Below, piece after piece: positions 25,158 through 35,649 of a stretch of DNA of 64,000 bases. The position numbers and the translations under genes are program-made. Every line of letters begins with the position of its first letter. Position 1 is the first letter of the stretch. Under the pieces are notes generated by a model. That model was not told the origin of the DNA, made no database searches, and saw only the letters and a program-made list of their open reading frames with translations. Source of the stretch: Fimbriimonadaceae bacterium (GTDB lineage Bacteria; Armatimonadota; Fimbriimonadia; Fimbriimonadales; Fimbriimonadaceae); the NCBI GenBank assembly GCA_019454145.1, contig CP075366.1, positions 847,564-911,563 of the forward strand, in the 5' to 3' direction.

Positions 25158-28100
25158 ATGAAACTGAAAAGGGTCAAAATCTTCGGATTCAAAACCTTTG
25201 CCGAACGGACGGAAGTGGAACTTGATGGCAACATCATTTCGATTATCGGACCGAATGGGTGTGGCAAATCAAATATCGTTGATTCCATTTTGTGGGGACT
25301 CGGCGAAACCAACGCTCGTAATCTCCGCGCGCAGACTTCAAAGGAAGTCATCTTCTCCGGTTCTGGCACCCGCCGACCGCTCGGTTTCGCCGAAGTCTCC
25401 TTGTTCTTTGACAACGAAGACGGCACTCTTCCAATTGATGCCGCCGAAGTAGTTGTGACCCGCAAACTCGACCGCGCTGGAGATTCTGATTACAGCATCA
25501 ACAAACGATCTTGCCGCCTGCGGGATGTCAACGAACTACTCGCTGACTCGGGGTTAGGTCGTGCGGGATACGCAATTGTAAGCCAGTCGGATATTGACCA
25601 AGCTCTTAGCGCATCGGCTCTGCAGCGCCGAGCCTGGATTGACGAAGCCGCTGGCGTTCAACGATATCGCGCGCGTAGAACTGAATCACTCCGACGCCTG
25701 GAATCCGCTGAGGGGCACCTGCAACGGGTTCACGATATCCTCAACGAAATCGAGACTCAACGCGAACCTCTACGTGAAGAAGCCGAAGTCGCCAAAGCTT
25801 ACAAAGTTGCCCTCTCGACCCTACGAGAAATTGAATGCAGTCTGCTCGGTAAAGAACTCGCCGAAGCATTAGCTGAACTTGATCAATTGGAAGCTCGCAT
25901 CAACGCCACCATGAGCGATATTGACCGCGAAAACGACCGCGCAGAATCGCTCCGCGAAGAATATCGAGAATCTAATCGCAAAGTCGGCATCACCGATAGC
26001 GAAATCGAAAAGTACCGCGAACTGCTCCTCGCTACTCAAACGAAGCTGGAACAGGCAATCAGCCAACTCCACCTGAACGAGCACAAACTAGAATCGCTCG
26101 GCACTTTAGAGCAAACCCTGCGAGAAGAAAAAGATTCTTCTGCCGAACAACTAGCTGGTGCCGAATCTGACCTCGAAAAAGCCACGGCCCAAGCGAAAAC
26201 CGATCACGATTCGTTTATTGCCTTGGAAATGTCTATGGCGGGAGTTGACGAAGAAGCCAAAGCCCTCGCAACCGAGCTTCAGTCAATCGAGATAGAACTC
26301 AACGACGCCCGCCAATCGCAAACTGAATACGAACGCTGGAAACTTGAACAAGGCCACACGAAATCTCGCATCCGCCAAGTGCGTGAAGAACTTGAAGGCA
26401 TCATCGCTACTCTTCCCGATCTAAAAGAAGCAGTCGCCGAAAGTGAAGCGACTACAAACGAGCTTCTCACTAAAGTCGAAGCGTATAAAGCGACCATCGC
26501 AGAGCAAGATTCCGCTCTCCGCAACTTACAAGTTCTGGAAGATCAGCATGCGGCGGAATCGCGAAAACTTCTTGCCCAAGTTGCGGCTCTTGACGGTCGA
26601 CGGCGCGGGATTGAAGCCACGATTGAAGCAAACGAAGGCTTGGCTCAAGGCACTCGAGCCGTATTGGAAGCTGTCAAAGCCGGCAAGCTTCCCGCCGATT
26701 ATACGCCGGTTGCCCATGCAATCCATATCGAACCTGACTTAGTGCAGGCCATTGAAACTGCACTCGGAGCCGCCGGAAACGACCTCATCGTTCCCGATGA
26801 ATCATGCGCCAAACGAGCAATTCAGTTTCTTAAGGAATACCGAGCTGGTCGAGCCACATTTCAGCCGATTCCGCTCATGCGGCCTTCGCAAAATTCGCCC
26901 GAACTACGTCAGCTTCTCAATCAAAGCGGGATTATCGGATTGGCTTCTGAATTAGTCGAGTGCGACGCAAAACATCGCCCGGTCATAGATTCCCTGCTTG
27001 GTCGAACCGTTATTGTTGAAGACCTCGATACCGCTCTTAAGCTCGCCAAAACTCGCGGCTGGAGCAAAATGGTCACGCTAGAAGGAGAGCTTGTTCATGC
27101 ATCCGGTGCGGTGACCGGCGGTGCGGCTCGCTCCCACGGAACAGGCGTAGTCCAGCGTAAATCTGAACTGGATGAAGTCATCAAAGAACTCTCTGCTCTT
27201 CAGAATCAACTCAAAAAATCGCAGGCTTGGAACCAAGATAGTGCACGCAAAGAATTCACGGCAAAACGAGAATCCGCTCAAGCCGGTCTGAAGGAAATCC
27301 AGACCGAATACGACGAAGCTCGCACATGGCTGATGAGTCTCAAACACGAATTAACGACGACTGAATCCAGCCAAACCAAGCTGGAGGCCGAACTCGCCCG
27401 CCTCAAACACCCCAATCAGCCTGAGCGGGTCAGCGTGGATGTCGCTTCCATCGAAGCACGACGAGACGACGTGATGCGTGGTCTGGCCGCCAAATCTTCT
27501 GACGCTGAAACCGCTCAAGCGAGGCTCCAAGAATCCCATGCACGCTCAGTAGAGTCTGCCGAACGAGCGAAAGAAGCGGCTCGCCGATTAGAAGCAATGC
27601 GGAGCAATTCTGAATCGCGCAAAGCTCGCCTCCAACACATTGAGCCAGAGCGTGAACGAGTTCGGATTGCGATTACCGAATCAGCCCAAACCCGTGAGCT
27701 CACTGAAAAAGAAGTCGCCGAAATCCGCGCGAAAATTCTTGAGCTTACAGAGCACCGCAAGTCTCTGATTGAGCAAACGCAAGCACTATCTGACCAAGCA
27801 GAAGCCGCTCAAAAAGCATCTCAATCCTGTGGTGAGATACTCCACCAATGCGAAATCAAGCGTGCTCGTGCGGACAGTCGCCGATCTGCCGCCACCGAGC
27901 GACTGCTGGAAGAATATGGACTTGATCCGGATGAAGCAGTCGCCCAGTCGGAAGAAGCTCTCATCGCTCCGGATGCTCCTGCGGTCGTCGCAAAGCTGCG
28001 ACGCGATCTCAAAGCAATGGGTGATGTCAACCTCGGCGCGATTGATGCGTTTGAACGTCTTACCGAACGCCACGACGAACTTCACGGACAGGTTGAAGAT

Positions 28101-28664
28101 ATTGAATCGGGAATGAAGGAAATCAAATCTACAATCCGCGAACTTGATACTCTCACTCGCCAGCGATTCGTTGAAACTTTCCAAAAACTACAAGTTGCAT
28201 TTGGCGAAGTCTTTGTCCGGCTACTCGGCGGTGGCGAGGCTTCTCTCGAACTCACCGATCCCGAAAATATCTTGGATAGCGGTGTAGAAATTTCCGTGAC
28301 CATCCCAGGCAAAAAACGACAACGCCTTGAACTCCTCAGCGGTGGTGAAAGGGCGATGTCTGCCCTTGCTTTCTTGTTCAGCTTGCTCAAGGTTAAGCCT
28401 TGCCCGCTCGTGATTCTTGATGAAGTTGATGCCCCGCTGGATGGTCGCAACGTCGAACGATTCATCTCCATGATGCGCGAGTTCAACCAAGAAACTCAGT
28501 TCATCTTGATCACACACAACAACGTGACGATTGAAAGTGCAGATGTTTGGCTCGGCGTCACCATGCAAGAGCCAGGGGTTTCAACCGTGGTACCATTCCG
28601 GGTGCCAAGCCAAGCTCCGGCCCCTGAACCAGAATCGTTGCCAACCTCGGTCAGCTTTGCTTAA
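25158..28664 (+). CDS. smc: chromosome partition protein SMC
   Basis: Full-length SMC ATPase (1168 aa) that dimerises and, with ScpA/ScpB, extrudes and condenses chromosomal DNA. Walker A is GPNGCGKS (31-38). Two long coiled coils (about 170-490 and 670-1000) flank a hinge (about 500-660, with AIETALGAAGNDLIV). The C-terminal head has the ABC signature LLSGGERAMSALAFLF and Walker B PLVILDEVDAPLD. ScpA and ScpB are not in this window. Its stop codon overlaps the stop of the convergent DUF481 gene (shared TTAA). Confidence 0.97.
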   Translation: MKLKRVKIFGFKTFAERTEVELDGNIISIIGPNGCGKSNIVDSILWGLGETNARNLRAQTSKEVIFSGSGTRRPLGFAEVSLFFDNEDGTLPIDAAEVVVTRKLDRAGDSDYSINKRSCRLRDVNELLADSGLGRAGYAIVSQSDIDQALSASALQRRAWIDEAAGVQRYRARRTESLRRLESAEGHLQRVHDILNEIETQREPLREEAEVAKAYKVALSTLREIECSLLGKELAEALAELDQLEARINATMSDIDRENDRAESLREEYRESNRKVGITDSEIEKYRELLLATQTKLEQAISQLHLNEHKLESLGTLEQTLREEKDSSAEQLAGAESDLEKATAQAKTDHDSFIALEMSMAGVDEEAKALATELQSIEIELNDARQSQTEYERWKLEQGHTKSRIRQVREELEGIIATLPDLKEAVAESEATTNELLTKVEAYKATIAEQDSALRNLQVLEDQHAAESRKLLAQVAALDGRRRGIEATIEANEGLAQGTRAVLEAVKAGKLPADYTPVAHAIHIEPDLVQAIETALGAAGNDLIVPDESCAKRAIQFLKEYRAGRATFQPIPLMRPSQNSPELRQLLNQSGIIGLASELVECDAKHRPVIDSLLGRTVIVEDLDTALKLAKTRGWSKMVTLEGELVHASGAVTGGAARSHGTGVVQRKSELDEVIKELSALQNQLKKSQAWNQDSARKEFTAKRESAQAGLKEIQTEYDEARTWLMSLKHELTTTESSQTKLEAELARLKHPNQPERVSVDVASIEARRDDVMRGLAAKSSDAETAQARLQESHARSVESAERAKEAARRLEAMRSNSESRKARLQHIEPERERVRIAITESAQTRELTEKEVAEIRAKILELTEHRKSLIEQTQALSDQAEAAQKASQSCGEILHQCEIKRARADSRRSAATERLLEEYGLDPDEAVAQSEEALIAPDAPAVVAKLRRDLKAMGDVNLGAIDAFERLTERHDELHGQVEDIESGMKEIKSTIRELDTLTRQRFVETFQKLQVAFGEVFVRLLGGGEASLELTDPENILDSGVEISVTIPGKKRQRLELLSGGERAMSALAFLFSLLKVKPCPLVILDEVDAPLDGRNVERFISMMREFNQETQFILITHNNVTIESADVWLGVTMQEPGVSTVVPFRVPSQAPAPEPESLPTSVSFA

Positions 28665-29374
28665 AACTTATAGCCAAGAGTTAAAGCATAGGTTCGGCTT
28701 TGCTTGACCGATCCAACTGACGGCGTCGAATCAAAGTTCACAATCCATCGGAATCCTGCGCTGAGCGAACCATTCAATTTATAGCTCAAGCCAAGGACAG
28801 AGGCAAAGAAATAGTCGCTGAAGTCATCGGTGTTCGGTACGAACAAAAAGGTGTGCTCCACCGATAGTTTTTCCGTAAGATTCCGCGAGTAATCTGATTG
28901 CGCCTGCAAACCAAAGAAATCCTCATTGCTCGAATCGTAGTCCTCTATTACTTGCGAGACACCTAAACTTATCCGCCAGTTGCTGACTGGAGTATCAAAA
29001 AGCGTGTAGCCCAGACCAGCACCGTATACTTGGCGCAGATTGAGGTTGTTCACGCCGTCGCGATCAAATCGAGCACTCGCGTACCAAAACGATTTATTAG
29101 CGAAATTGCGTTCGTACCGCCCGCCCAATGTCATGACATCAGTTGATGTTTCTAAAAATCCGCCTGTTCCTGATTGGCGAGAATAGCTATACAGAAAATC
29201 AAGCAATACACGGTCTTCGCTACGTTCTTGGCGGGCTTTTGCCAAGATTAGGGCCGACTCAGATTTCTTATTACTGTCTATGAAGGTGAGACTGCTTTCA
29301 ACTGAACCTTTCCACTGCGCTGAGCCAACAACCACTAACCCGAATACCAACAAACCAACTGAGAAGACCTTCAT
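28661..29374 (-). CDS. DUF481 outer-membrane beta-barrel protein
   Basis: A 237-aa protein with a signal peptide (about residues 1-19) and alternating amphipathic strands typical of DUF481 (YdiY, salt-induced outer membrane protein). The visible pattern is WKGSVESSLTFIDSNKKSES, then repeated strand pairs, and a C-terminal strand ending in Phe (LTLGYKF), the outer-membrane barrel signature recognised by the BAM machinery. This supports a diderm envelope. TAGAAT lies 7 nt before the ATG. It shares its stop tetranucleotide with smc on the other strand. Confidence 0.8.
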   Translation of the reverse strand: MKVFSVGLLVFGLVVVGSAQWKGSVESSLTFIDSNKKSESALILAKARQERSEDRVLLDFLYSYSRQSGTGGFLETSTDVMTLGGRYERNFANKSFWYASARFDRDGVNNLNLRQVYGAGLGYTLFDTPVSNWRISLGVSQVIEDYDSSNEDFFGLQAQSDYSRNLTEKLSVEHTFLFVPNTDDFSDYFFASVLGLSYKLNGSLSAGFRWIVNFDSTPSVGSVKQSRTYALTLGYKF

Positions 29375-29468
29375 CGCCGGGATTCTAACACAGATATTTA
29401 CTGACCGTCCGAGACTTGCCGGGCGTTAATATTCCATTTCAACTATCAGAACTGCTAATCTAAAATTC

Positions 29469-30920
29469 ATGCTCACGTACCGCCATGCCGCTTTAGGAAC
29501 GTTGCTTCTCTTTTCTGCGTTAGCGAATGCCCAAGCCGATCAAGCCACCATTGACCGTATCGTTAAGGAAGGCAAAATGAACAATCAGGTCATGAGCCAC
29601 TTGGAGTTCGTGTCCGTAGGAATTGGTCACAGGTTAACTACTTCCCCTGGCCTCGACCGCGCATACCACTGGGCAATGGCGAAGTTCAAAGAATTCGGTT
29701 GCGTGAACGTGCACTTAGAAGAATGGGGTGAGTGGCCCGTGGGGTTCCATCGCGGCCCTAGCTACGCAAAAATGACTTCCCCGGAAGAATTCAACTTTGA
29801 ATTCACTACCGCTTCTTGGAGCCAAGGTACGAATGGTCCAACAAAGGCGAAGGCAGTTCCTGCTCCAACAACTATGGAGGAATTTGAGAAAATTGAATCT
29901 CAGCTCAAAGGGGCTTGGGTTGTTTACAAAGTCGCGCCTCCTCGCCCGCCGAGAACTCAGCCTGGACAGAACCCACCTGAACTCACTGCCGCTCAAAAAG
30001 ATCGGCAGGCAGTTGAAAACGAAATCGCCAATGCGGGAATCCTTGGACGAGTTCTGCCCAGCAATAACGAGCTTGTTCTAACTTCTGGCAGCTACGCCAA
30101 TAAAACCGCCGCTAACCATCCAAAAGATATCAACGTGACGATCCGTAAATCGGATATGGCAAAGGTTTTCGAGCACATTGACGGCGGTAAGCCAGTTGAA
30201 CTGGAATTTGATCTCAACAACCGGTTCATCGAGGGCCCCATTAAAAATTACAACGTCATCGCAGAGATTCCTGGAACTGAAAAACCGGATGAAGTAGTCA
30301 TCCTTGGTGCCCATATTGATTCTTGGGATGGGCCAGGATCGCAAGGCGCGGCAGATAACGGAACGGGTGTTTCTACTGTGCTTGAAGCCGCTCGAATTCT
30401 GAATGCAGTAGGAGCAAAGCCCAAGCGAACGATTCGATTCATTCTCTTTTCTGGCGAAGAGCAGGGCCTACATGGGTCACGTCGGTACGTAGAAATGCAC
30501 AAGGATGAACTCGATAAGATTTCGTGTGTGTTTATTGAAGATGGCGGTGCCAACTACGAAGGTGGTGCGCCTGCTTTGGAATCAATGATTCCGATGTTCC
30601 AGCAACTGATGGACACGATGAATGCAGCTTTTCCGGACATGCCGGTCAAGATGCGAACCGTAGCTCAAATGCCACGTGGAGGCGGCAGCGACCATGCTCC
30701 GTTTAACGCGGTTGGCGTGCCAGGATTTTTCTGGGACGAAGTTGGTACGTTCGATTACACATTCATTCATCACACACAGCATGATTACTTTAGCCGAGTG
30801 CCAGCCAACTACATGATTCAATCAGCGACAAACAGTGCGGTTGCTTGTTATGTGATGGCGAATGCGGCAACGATGATGCCGCGCGCTCCAAAACCAGCTA
30901 ACCCACCGACAAGTAACTAA
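29469..30920 (+). CDS. secreted M28 family aminopeptidase/carboxypeptidase
   Basis: A 483-aa zinc peptidase with a signal peptide (cleavage near ANAQA). The M28 metal ligands are visible: His and Asp in ILGAHIDSWDGPGSQGAADNGTG (given in outline: HxD at about 271-273, bridging Asp in AADNGTG), the Glu pair in FSGEEQGLHGSRRY, Asp in FIEDGGANY and a final His in FIHHTQHDYFSR. A PA-type insert (about 135-260) lies between. It removes N- or C-terminal residues from peptides outside the cytoplasm. TAATCT lies 7 nt before the ATG. Its stop overlaps that of the convergent GGDEF gene. Confidence 0.87.
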   Translation: MLTYRHAALGTLLLFSALANAQADQATIDRIVKEGKMNNQVMSHLEFVSVGIGHRLTTSPGLDRAYHWAMAKFKEFGCVNVHLEEWGEWPVGFHRGPSYAKMTSPEEFNFEFTTASWSQGTNGPTKAKAVPAPTTMEEFEKIESQLKGAWVVYKVAPPRPPRTQPGQNPPELTAAQKDRQAVENEIANAGILGRVLPSNNELVLTSGSYANKTAANHPKDINVTIRKSDMAKVFEHIDGGKPVELEFDLNNRFIEGPIKNYNVIAEIPGTEKPDEVVILGAHIDSWDGPGSQGAADNGTGVSTVLEAARILNAVGAKPKRTIRFILFSGEEQGLHGSRRYVEMHKDELDKISCVFIEDGGANYEGGAPALESMIPMFQQLMDTMNAAFPDMPVKMRTVAQMPRGGGSDHAPFNAVGVPGFFWDEVGTFDYTFIHHTQHDYFSRVPANYMIQSATNSAVACYVMANAATMMPRAPKPANPPTSN

Positions 30921-33190
30921 GCCGCCATTGGATGATAAACAGTGCCAGGGCCACGATCGTGAGCCTTGGCCATTTGCATTGAAAGTTCATTAAGCAGAGT
31001 CGTTGCATCGGATGATTCGTTGGACACCGTAATGATTCCGATACTGAGTGACATTCCGTGACCGTGCTGTTGTGCAAATTGTTGCTGGATTCGCTCCGCG
31101 ATCACAACTGAATCGCTAGCATTTGCCTCGGGCAAAATCACCAAGAACTCTTCTGAGCCGAGGCGACCGCAGATGTCTTCTTCTCTACAAGTCGTTTGAA
31201 TTACGTTAGCAAGGGAGATGAGGAGTTCGTCGCCTTCCTCAAAGCCTGCCTCCATGTTGAATTCCTTAAAATTGTCAACGTCTACAAAGGCAACTGAGAA
31301 GGTGCCGCCTGTTGCGGCATATTCGCAAATTGCGCCGAGATATTCCAGAACTGCTTTGTGATTCAGAGTTCCTGTGAGCGAATCTTGCATCGCCACTTGG
31401 CGAAGCTGTTCATTGCGCGATTCAAGTTCAATAAGCTTATGCTGCAGTTCAGATTCCAGGCGTCGGCGTTCGGTAATGTCACGCAGATTGAACACGATAG
31501 CATTCACCGCTTCTTTGTGAATCAGGTTTCGAGCGTTAACCTCAACTGAATGACTCACACCATCGGCCGCGAGTAGTTGGATAACGAATCTGCTTGTTGT
31601 TCCTGGTTGGGTAAGTAAGTTGAATAATGCCGCCTCGACAACTTCCTTATCATTTTCAGCCGTTAACTCTAGAAGTTCTTTGCCGATGATTGAATTTTCG
31701 TTCACACCCAGCATAAAAGCGATGGCGGGACTTGCGTAGTCAATTCTTCCCTGTTCATTGAGCAATACGATGGCGTCGGCCGAGCCATTGATAAGTTCTT
31801 GGAAGCGTAACTGACTCTTTTGTTCTGCTTGCAACGCACGCTCTCGGTCGCTGAGGTCGGTGATGACGGCTAAGGCATCTGATTGTCCACTCACTGTGAC
31901 TCGCACTTCCAGTGCAACTCCTCGGCTACCTATTAAGCCTCTGTATTCAAAAATGTATGGCTTTTGCGAGACCCGAGTTTGCTTAATGCCATCTTGAATT
32001 AGACCAACCAACTCTTGGGTAAGTTCTGTTTTCCAGCCGAGTCCGCCGCATTTGCTTCTTATTTCGCATAAGAAGTCACCGTTGTCATGGATTTCTACAA
32101 GCTCGGAGTTAGCATTGAATCTTAGAATTGAATCTGGTAAGGATTTGAGAATTGCCGATTTCGCCATATCGTTGGCGACAAAGAGTTCTTGGCGGGTTTT
32201 TTCCTGCGTGACATCGCGGATGATTCCGACTGCACTTCGGATCGATCCACCGCCATCGTGTACCACTGCAAACGATGCCGAAAGCTCAAGTTCGGTGCCT
32301 TTTGCGTTTTTGTAGCTCCACTCAAGCCCGTTCACATCTTCGCCCGTAAACAATCTACGAATTGTCGAGCGTGCCATTTCTTTGGCGTTAGACCAACCAA
32401 TTCCCTCGATCAGGCCACGACGCATTGCAAGATCAGCGGTTAGACCCGTGAGTTCTTCCATTGCCGAGTTCCAGCGAAGGATACGGCCATCCGATTCAAA
32501 TTCAACCAATGCCACGGGCATATTTCGTAAAATCGCGGCTGACTTTTTCCGGTCCACTCCTCCGATTGGTTCTTTGCGGTCATGGAATCCACGCTCCAAT
32601 CTCTGAACAACTAGTGTTGTAGAACCACGCCGTAGTGCAGAGAGTGAGAGAATAAAGCAAGCGAACAAGCTGATGAATAAGGCACTGCCAACTGAATAAA
32701 CCGCAACCTTGAGTTGCTTAAGCCTTGAGTTGAACGCTTTGATCGCATGGTCAGTAGATTGCTTTGCTCGCCTAATGAGGCCTTCATCAAGGCTAGGCAC
32801 AAGCGCTTCCCGGCGGACATCTGTCCAGGCAGTTCCAACTGCGGCAGCCAGAGTACGGTCTGCCCCTCGAACCGAAGGCTCATTACGCTGAATTCCTACT
32901 TTTTCTTTGAGAATGAGGGCAAGCTGAGTGCTCTGATCAACATTCTCAAGAAATGCCATTTCGTCTGAAAAATGCTCAAGGTGCAAAACTGCCTTTTGAG
33001 TTGACTGAATCCGAACGGAGAGGACAATGAGCGATGCGGTGAGGACAAATGTAAGTCCGAAAAATAGTGCTAAGAACCACGAAGTTTGCCAAAACTTTTT
33101 CTTCCGAAGAACATCTCCGGCACCCGTGAGAGCATCATCTTCAATATCGTCCCAATCAATACTGCGGACGTTGACGCCGGATTTGTTCAA
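30917..33190 (-). CDS. membrane PAS-GGDEF signalling protein with GSEEF site
   Basis: A 757-aa sensor protein. Two transmembrane helices (about residues 38-60 and 163-185) flank a periplasmic helical domain. Three PAS domains follow (about 210-340, 345-465, 475-600), then a GGDEF domain. The active-site loop reads GSEEF (678-682) instead of GGDEF, and an inhibitory c-di-GMP site RxxD is present at 669-672, exactly five residues before it. The second Gly is replaced by Ser, so cyclase activity is uncertain; the intact RxxD and the DVDNFKEFN segment argue that nucleotide binding is kept. The ATG overlaps the stop of the DUF167 gene by 4 nt. Confidence 0.88.
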   Translation of the reverse strand: MNKSGVNVRSIDWDDIEDDALTGAGDVLRKKKFWQTSWFLALFFGLTFVLTASLIVLSVRIQSTQKAVLHLEHFSDEMAFLENVDQSTQLALILKEKVGIQRNEPSVRGADRTLAAAVGTAWTDVRREALVPSLDEGLIRRAKQSTDHAIKAFNSRLKQLKVAVYSVGSALFISLFACFILSLSALRRGSTTLVVQRLERGFHDRKEPIGGVDRKKSAAILRNMPVALVEFESDGRILRWNSAMEELTGLTADLAMRRGLIEGIGWSNAKEMARSTIRRLFTGEDVNGLEWSYKNAKGTELELSASFAVVHDGGGSIRSAVGIIRDVTQEKTRQELFVANDMAKSAILKSLPDSILRFNANSELVEIHDNGDFLCEIRSKCGGLGWKTELTQELVGLIQDGIKQTRVSQKPYIFEYRGLIGSRGVALEVRVTVSGQSDALAVITDLSDRERALQAEQKSQLRFQELINGSADAIVLLNEQGRIDYASPAIAFMLGVNENSIIGKELLELTAENDKEVVEAALFNLLTQPGTTSRFVIQLLAADGVSHSVEVNARNLIHKEAVNAIVFNLRDITERRRLESELQHKLIELESRNEQLRQVAMQDSLTGTLNHKAVLEYLGAICEYAATGGTFSVAFVDVDNFKEFNMEAGFEEGDELLISLANVIQTTCREEDICGRLGSEEFLVILPEANASDSVVIAERIQQQFAQQHGHGMSLSIGIITVSNESSDATTLLNELSMQMAKAHDRGPGTVYHPMAA

Positions 33191-33483
33191 TGACTGCCTC
33201 CACTTACGATTTGGTCAACTTGGATTCGGTTTAAGCCATTAATGTAAAGGACTTTGTTACGGCTCTTTTCGCCTTTGTGTAAAGTAACTCGTGATGGAGC
33301 GAGGTTCAATTGCTTAGCTACCAGACGGCAAACGGCAAGGTTCGCTTCCCCATCAACTGGAGGAGCGTTCACCCAGACCTTAAATGTGCCGTCGGCGCAA
33401 ACTTCCATTCTCTCACGAGTAGATCGTGGGTTCACGCGGACTTCGATCAGGCAAAAAAACTTCCCTATCCATGATCCAAGCAT
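33187..33483 (-). CDS. DUF167 (YggU-type) protein
   Basis: A 98-aa protein of the small DUF167/YggU family, known from structures but without an assigned function. It shows the conserved order VRVNPRSTRE, then KVWVNAPPVDGEANLAV (the APPVDGxAN hallmark), then GEKSRNKVLYING. The ATG at 33483 with GGGA 5 nt upstream is chosen; an in-frame TTG lies 21 nt further up. It is translationally coupled to the PAS-GGDEF gene (ATGA overlap). Confidence 0.85.
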   Translation of the reverse strand: MLGSWIGKFFCLIEVRVNPRSTRERMEVCADGTFKVWVNAPPVDGEANLAVCRLVAKQLNLAPSRVTLHKGEKSRNKVLYINGLNRIQVDQIVSGGSH

Positions 33484-33534
33484 CAAAATCCCAGGAATCC
33501 TCAACTGGTATTCTTGGCAGGTTAAAGCAAAACT

Positions 33535-34119
33535 CTAGCTTTTACCGTCAGAAATCTTACTTTTCACTTTATCTCTGTTCACTTTTGCCGCTGCATCATC
33601 CGGTGCGAGGGCGATATACATTTCCCAAATCTTCAGAGAATCTTCAAGTCGGCCAATCCGATCCAGTGAATGCGCAAGCAATCGGTAAGTATTTGGATGA
33701 GGCTTCTTATCCATACTGACCGTCGGTTCCAGCAGATTGACGGTTTGACTGTACTTTTTCAACTTAAAATAGAATTCTGCTTCTGGATAATAAGCTTCAG
33801 GATCTTTTGGAAACGCCTCACGGAAACGGATATACGTGGCAAGTTCTAAATCTTTTCTCTCAATGTTGCCGTACATCCAACCTAAATCAGTGACAGTTTG
33901 ATAATCGTAAGGTCTCCAAATGACTTCCATCGCCAACATGGCAATCGCGGCAGGAAAATCTCCGTCTTCAAACCAGGCATCCTTTTGCTGGCTCATGCGC
34001 CAATACGCAGCCCCAAGAATTTTGTTCGTCCCCTCCGAGTTCCCCGATGGAATCACATTGACCTGAGCAAATGCCGATGAACTCAGCAAAAGTGTCAATC
34101 CGAGGAGGAAGTTTTTCAT
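33535..34119 (-). CDS. secreted TPR-like protein
   Basis: A 194-aa exported protein (signal peptide to about FAQ, residue 19) whose mature part is a helical repeat solenoid. Segments such as YQTVTDLGWMYGNIERKDLE, DPEAYYPEAEFYFKLKKYSQ and TYRLLAHSLDRIGRLEDSLK have the W-LG-Y-A-F-A-P spacing of tetratricopeptide repeats (four to five units). It is likely a periplasmic protein-interaction module. The ATG follows GatB by 3 nt with a GAGAA box, so it belongs to the gatB transcript, though no functional link is evident. Confidence 0.68.
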   Translation of the reverse strand: MKNFLLGLTLLLSSSAFAQVNVIPSGNSEGTNKILGAAYWRMSQQKDAWFEDGDFPAAIAMLAMEVIWRPYDYQTVTDLGWMYGNIERKDLELATYIRFREAFPKDPEAYYPEAEFYFKLKKYSQTVNLLEPTVSMDKKPHPNTYRLLAHSLDRIGRLEDSLKIWEMYIALAPDDAAAKVNRDKVKSKISDGKS

Positions 34120-34122
34120 TTG

Positions 34123-35598
34123 TTATTCTCTTAATGCCGCGCGTAATGCGTCTTGCACAGTTTTAGGATCGGCACGTCCTTCGGTTTGCCTCATCACTTG
34201 ACCAACAAAAAATCCGATTAAGCTTTCTTTGCCTTCCTTAAATTGTGCAACTTGCGTTGGGTTAGCCGCTAACACCTGTTGAACCACAGCATCAATCGCC
34301 GATGAATCGTTGATAACGGTTAACCCTTGTTCTTCTACAACGGCTGAGGGCATCTTTCCGGTTCCAAAACACTCTTCAAAAACCGTTTTTGCAATCTTCC
34401 CGCTGATCTTTCCTGATTCAATCAGAGAGACCAATTCAATCAAATGGGCAGGTCGAATTTTGCTGCCGGGTTTATCTTCAACTGCCAAACCATCGACCGT
34501 GCCGACTTGACCGGTTTCGTTGAGCAGTCTGGCAAATTCTCCGTTCATCCAGTTGCAGATCGCTTTGGCTTCCCCACCTTGCTTGATTGTTTCTTCAAAA
34601 AAGTGAGCCCAATATTGTTCGGAAACCAAAACACCTGCATCGTAGGAGCTAAGCCCGAATTCCTTTTCGTACCGTCGTTGCTTGGCGAGTGGTAATTCCG
34701 GCAAGCTCTCTCGCACGCTTTGAATTTTCTCGTCAGTGAAGTGCATCGGAATCAAATCTGGGCATGGGAAATAGCGATAATCCGCCTCGGATTCCTTGAC
34801 CCGCATCGGGTAACTGCTCTGAGTTTGCTCGTTCCAACCACGGGTTTCTTGTAGAAGCGTTTCTCCTTTTTCGAGTAATTCGGACTGGCGTTTTGCTTCA
34901 AATTCAATCCCTAGCTGGACTGACTTAAAGCTATTTAAATTCTTGAGCTCGGACTTGGTTCCGTAGGTTTCCGAACCTTTTGGACGCACGGAAATATTCG
35001 GTTCGCACCGCATGGAGCCTTGCTCCAACTTCCCATCGCACACCCCGATGTAGATGAGAATCGCACGGAGTTGAACCATGTATTCCCTGGCTTCCTCGGA
35101 GCTTTCAATATCCGGCGGAAACTCGGTAACGATCTCCATCAAAGGAACTCCAGCGCGGTTGTAGTCAACGCCGCTCCCGCCACCTGGAAAGTGCATTAGC
35201 TTGCCCGTATCTTCTTCCAGGTGAACGCGGCGAATCTTAATCTGCTTGGTTCCACCGTCGCTAGTTGGAATTTCAAGGTAGCCGTTATAGCCAATCGGGT
35301 TCGTGTCGCCGTATTGGCTCACCTGATAACCCTTCGGCTGATCGGGATAAAAATAGTTCTTGCGGTGGAATACGCTGTCGGTCGGAACGGTGCAGTTGAG
35401 AGCCAGCGCGGCTTTCATCACCATATCCACGGCTCGCTCGTTAGGCACGGGGAGCGTTCCAGGGAGACCAAGGCAGACCGGGCATGTGCGGGTGTTTGGC
35501 ATTCCACCAAACGCCACCGGACACCGACAAAACATTTTGCTTTCGGTCATTAACTCGGCGTGGACTTCCATTCCAACGCTGACCACGTACTCTGCCAT
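34123..35598 (-). CDS. gatB: Asp-tRNA(Asn)/Glu-tRNA(Gln) amidotransferase subunit B
   Basis: GatB (491 aa) is the kinase/tRNA-binding subunit of GatCAB, which phosphorylates mischarged Glu-tRNA(Gln) or Asp-tRNA(Asn) before amide transfer. The N-terminal signature [19 protein letters not shown] with zinc-type cysteines ([15 protein letters not shown]), [17 protein letters not shown] and the long HLEEDTGKL section are unmistakable. The C-terminal YqeY-like tail ends AAL. The ATG at 35598 gives the standard start [19 protein letters not shown] lies 8 nt upstream. gatA and gatC are not in the window. Confidence 0.96.
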   Translation of the reverse strand: MAEYVVSVGMEVHAELMTESKMFCRCPVAFGGMPNTRTCPVCLGLPGTLPVPNERAVDMVMKAALALNCTVPTDSVFHRKNYFYPDQPKGYQVSQYGDTNPIGYNGYLEIPTSDGGTKQIKIRRVHLEEDTGKLMHFPGGGSGVDYNRAGVPLMEIVTEFPPDIESSEEAREYMVQLRAILIYIGVCDGKLEQGSMRCEPNISVRPKGSETYGTKSELKNLNSFKSVQLGIEFEAKRQSELLEKGETLLQETRGWNEQTQSSYPMRVKESEADYRYFPCPDLIPMHFTDEKIQSVRESLPELPLAKQRRYEKEFGLSSYDAGVLVSEQYWAHFFEETIKQGGEAKAICNWMNGEFARLLNETGQVGTVDGLAVEDKPGSKIRPAHLIELVSLIESGKISGKIAKTVFEECFGTGKMPSAVVEEQGLTVINDSSAIDAVVQQVLAANPTQVAQFKEGKESLIGFFVGQVMRQTEGRADPKTVQDALRAALRE

Positions 35599-35649
35599 TG
35601 CAAACGATTTTACATTCAATTCAACTGATAGCAGAAGTACAATAGGCGA

